DNA of 64,000 bases from Thalassospira sp. TSL5-1 (GTDB lineage Bacteria > Pseudomonadota > Alphaproteobacteria > Rhodospirillales > Thalassospiraceae): positions 186,882-250,881 of the forward strand of contig NZ_KV880638.1 in assembly GCF_001907695.1 (NCBI RefSeq), given 5' to 3'. Position numbers and translations under genes: made by a program. Shown piece by piece: positions 62,590 through 64,000 of this stretch (position 1 is its first letter; every line of letters begins with the position of its first letter). Below the pieces are notes generated by a model that saw only the letters and a list, made by a program, of their open reading frames with translations, searched no databases and was not told the origin of the DNA.

Positions 62590-63054
62590 ATGGACATTTC
62601 AACAATTCTCTCCCCGACAGGGGTTATTCCGGCATTGCGTTCCGGCGCCAAGAAGGCTGTTCTCGAGGAACTTGCAGAAAGAGCCGCCGAGGTTACGGGA
62701 CGTGATGCAGGGCAGATATTCTCTGTTTTGCTTGACCGCGAAAAGCTGGGCAGCACCGGTGTCGGTGGTGGTGTAGCTATTCCACATGGCAAATTGGGCG
62801 ATCTGGACCGGCTTTATATGGTGTTTGCCCGGGCACAGAACCCGATCGAATTTGATGCTGTCGATGAGCAGCCTGTCGATCTGTTCTGCATGCTTGTCGC
62901 ACCGGAAGAAGCCGGAGCCGACCATTTGAAAGCTTTGGCACGTATCTCGCGGTTGCTGCGCAATCAGGGCATGTGTGAAAAGCTGCGCGGGGCTGCATCG
63001 GCCGATGCAATCTATGCGTTGCTGACCCAGGACGAGGCCGAACAGGCTGCCTGA
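62590..63054 (+). CDS. ptsN: PTS IIA-like nitrogen-regulatory protein PtsN
   Basis: Phospho-acceptor of the nitrogen PTS, a regulator rather than a sugar transporter part. 154 residues: the phosphorylated His is His66 in GVAIPHGKL, within the EIIA-Ntr signature VLLDREKLGSTGVGGGVAIPHG. The VDLFCMLVAPEEAGADHLKALARISRLLR region is also typical. ATG 62590 is 36 bp after hpf. NPr and EI-Ntr partners are not in this window. Confidence 0.96.
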   Translation: MDISTILSPTGVIPALRSGAKKAVLEELAERAAEVTGRDAGQIFSVLLDREKLGSTGVGGGVAIPHGKLGDLDRLYMVFARAQNPIEFDAVDEQPVDLFCMLVAPEEAGADHLKALARISRLLRNQGMCEKLRGAASADAIYALLTQDEAEQAA

Positions 63055-63098
63055 AAAACATGACATTGCCCGGTTTGTGAAACCATATCGGGTGACGA

Positions 63099-63126
63099 AA
63101 AACCCCGCAATTTTTGCGGGGTTTTT
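63099..63126. terminator. Bidirectional terminator after ptsN
   Basis: AAAACCCCGCA/TGCGGGGTTTT perfect stem, loop ATTTT. It ends the rpoN cluster and can also serve the minus-strand methyltransferase. Confidence 0.9.
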
Positions 63127-63241
63127 GTTTGATCTTAATATGGGTGCCATTGTGACGGACCCGTTTTTAAAAATCGATGTTACTGATGACATCACATGAT
63201 TGGGCGACCAGAAGCCGCTTGATCTGAGTTTGGCACGAATA

Positions 63242-63988
63242 TTATCGCGCCATTAGCGCAAAGACGCCCCATCCCACGTATTCACGTGTATATGAGGCGT
63301 AGCGCACGGGGGCTGACGACAGATGGCGCCGTATGTCTTGCGCGAAGTCTTCGTCGGGATTTTCTTCGAGCCAGCGCCGCATGGTGAGCCATTTGGCGGC
63401 TTCGTACCTGTCCCACCCTTCGAGATCTGCCAGAACCATTTCCACGACGTCGTAACCAAGATCGCCGAAACACGCGAGAAGCTCTGGAAGCATGAGAAAA
63501 TCCGAGAGCGCCCCGGATCCGCACGCTTTGATTGCCTCCTCGCTTTGCGGTTGCTTGTGCCAATAAGGCTCGCCGATGAGAATGATCCCGTTCGGCACAA
63601 GGCTTTTTGACAGAAGCTCTATGGACCCTGTAACGCCCCCGCCAATCCATGTGGCTCCAATACAGGCGGCGACATCGACCTTTTCCTTTGCGACATAACC
63701 GGTCGCGTTGTCATGAAGGAAACGAACCCGCCCTGCGACACCGAGTTCTTCGGCGCGGCGTTTCGCCTGATCGGAAAACAGTTGGCTCATGTCGATGCCG
63801 GTGCCTGTAATTCCGAAATCGCGCGCCCAGGTGCAAAGCATTTCACCCGAGCCACTGCCGAGATCGAGTACGCTGGCCCCTGGTTCCAGACGAAGCACCC
63901 GCCCGAGCGTGTCATACTTGTCGGGGGTGAATGGATTATGAATCCGGTGTTTGCTTTCCGTGATGTTGAAAATACGTGGGATATCCAT
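63242..63988 (-). CDS. Class I SAM-dependent methyltransferase
   Basis: 248 residues. The SAM loop VLDLGSGSGEMLCTWARDFGITGTGIDMS is at residues 40-68, and the acidic residue GID that binds the ribose is present. Substrate unknown. The C-terminus (SYTREYVGWGVFALMAR) is aromatic. Codon choice (GCG, CGC, GAC, GTC and TCG in place of the neighbours' usage) looks somewhat different, so recent transfer is possible. The ATG at 63988 is 12 bp from the window edge, so the upstream region cannot be read. Confidence 0.85.
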   Translation of the reverse strand: MDIPRIFNITESKHRIHNPFTPDKYDTLGRVLRLEPGASVLDLGSGSGEMLCTWARDFGITGTGIDMSQLFSDQAKRRAEELGVAGRVRFLHDNATGYVAKEKVDVAACIGATWIGGGVTGSIELLSKSLVPNGIILIGEPYWHKQPQSEEAIKACGSGALSDFLMLPELLACFGDLGYDVVEMVLADLEGWDRYEAAKWLTMRRWLEENPDEDFAQDIRRHLSSAPVRYASYTREYVGWGVFALMAR

Positions 63989-64000
63989 TGTTTAAGTTCC

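Overview
The window reads as chromosomal DNA of an alphaproteobacterium, most like a marine Rhodospirillales member such as Thalassospira. That placement is inference from gene order (mnmG-rsmG-parA-parB, holA-lptE, mutS-glnD-murJ-trpS, kdsD-lptCAB-rpoN-hpf-ptsN), tandem short-loop porins and a DUF3576 lipoprotein; no database was searched. The density of housekeeping genes, parAB and three or four parS sites suggests a position near the replication origin, although no oriC is visible here. I see no phage, insertion sequence, integrase or CRISPR array.

Layout. 0.1-5.4 kb: alkyltransferase repair gene, an F420-reductase-like oxidoreductase divergent from a LysR regulator, a thioredoxin-domain YyaL protein, a small DUF6489 gene and a ferredoxin-like gene. 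5.4-11.8 kb: mnmE, mnmG, rsmG, parA, parB, with parS sites after mnmE, inside the mnmG terminator hairpin and inside rsmG. 11.9-14.8 kb (minus): holA, lptE, a remnant of the C-terminal part of leucyl-tRNA synthetase, and DUF3576. 15-17.6 kb: two paralogous porins. 17.7-24.4 kb: GT9 glycosyltransferase, ThiE-like protein, PLP homeostasis protein, an OmpR-type response regulator carrying a possible fourth parS, ribA, and an unrecognised 485-residue protein. 24.5-33.3 kb (minus): trpS, murJ, glnD, mutS, with a possibly structured RNA between glnD and murJ. 33.4-47.3 kb: mixed metabolism and envelope genes (maeB, Bax-like glucosaminidase, nfuA, DUF2333, L,D-transpeptidase, ppa, GT2, LysR/EamA pair, ABM/NIPSNAP/ArsR module, sirtuin). 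47.5-52.5 kb: grpE, hrcA, rph, rdgB, hemW and tRNA-Leu(CAG). 52.7-64 kb: an unrecognised membrane protein, GT2, O-antigen ligase, ribonuclease D, then the LPS transport/sigma-54 run kdsD-lptC-lptA-lptB-rpoN-hpf-ptsN, and an edge methyltransferase.

How the genes work together. MnmE and MnmG jointly modify wobble uridines of tRNA. ParA and ParB act on the parS sites to segregate the origin region. LptE, LptC, LptA and LptB are parts of one lipopolysaccharide export machine split over two loci, fed by KdsD (Kdo precursor), glycosyltransferases and the O-antigen ligase. GlnD, RpoN and PtsN link nitrogen and phosphate-relay signalling. GrpE and HrcA belong to the heat-shock system.

Most interesting observations: the LeuS fragment sitting in the usual leuS slot, a parS palindrome built into an intrinsic terminator, the 104-residue acidic tail on ParB, two identical-type operators 168 bp apart before porin 2, and the glnD-murJ RNA candidate. 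All functional statements come from reading motifs and gene order by eye.
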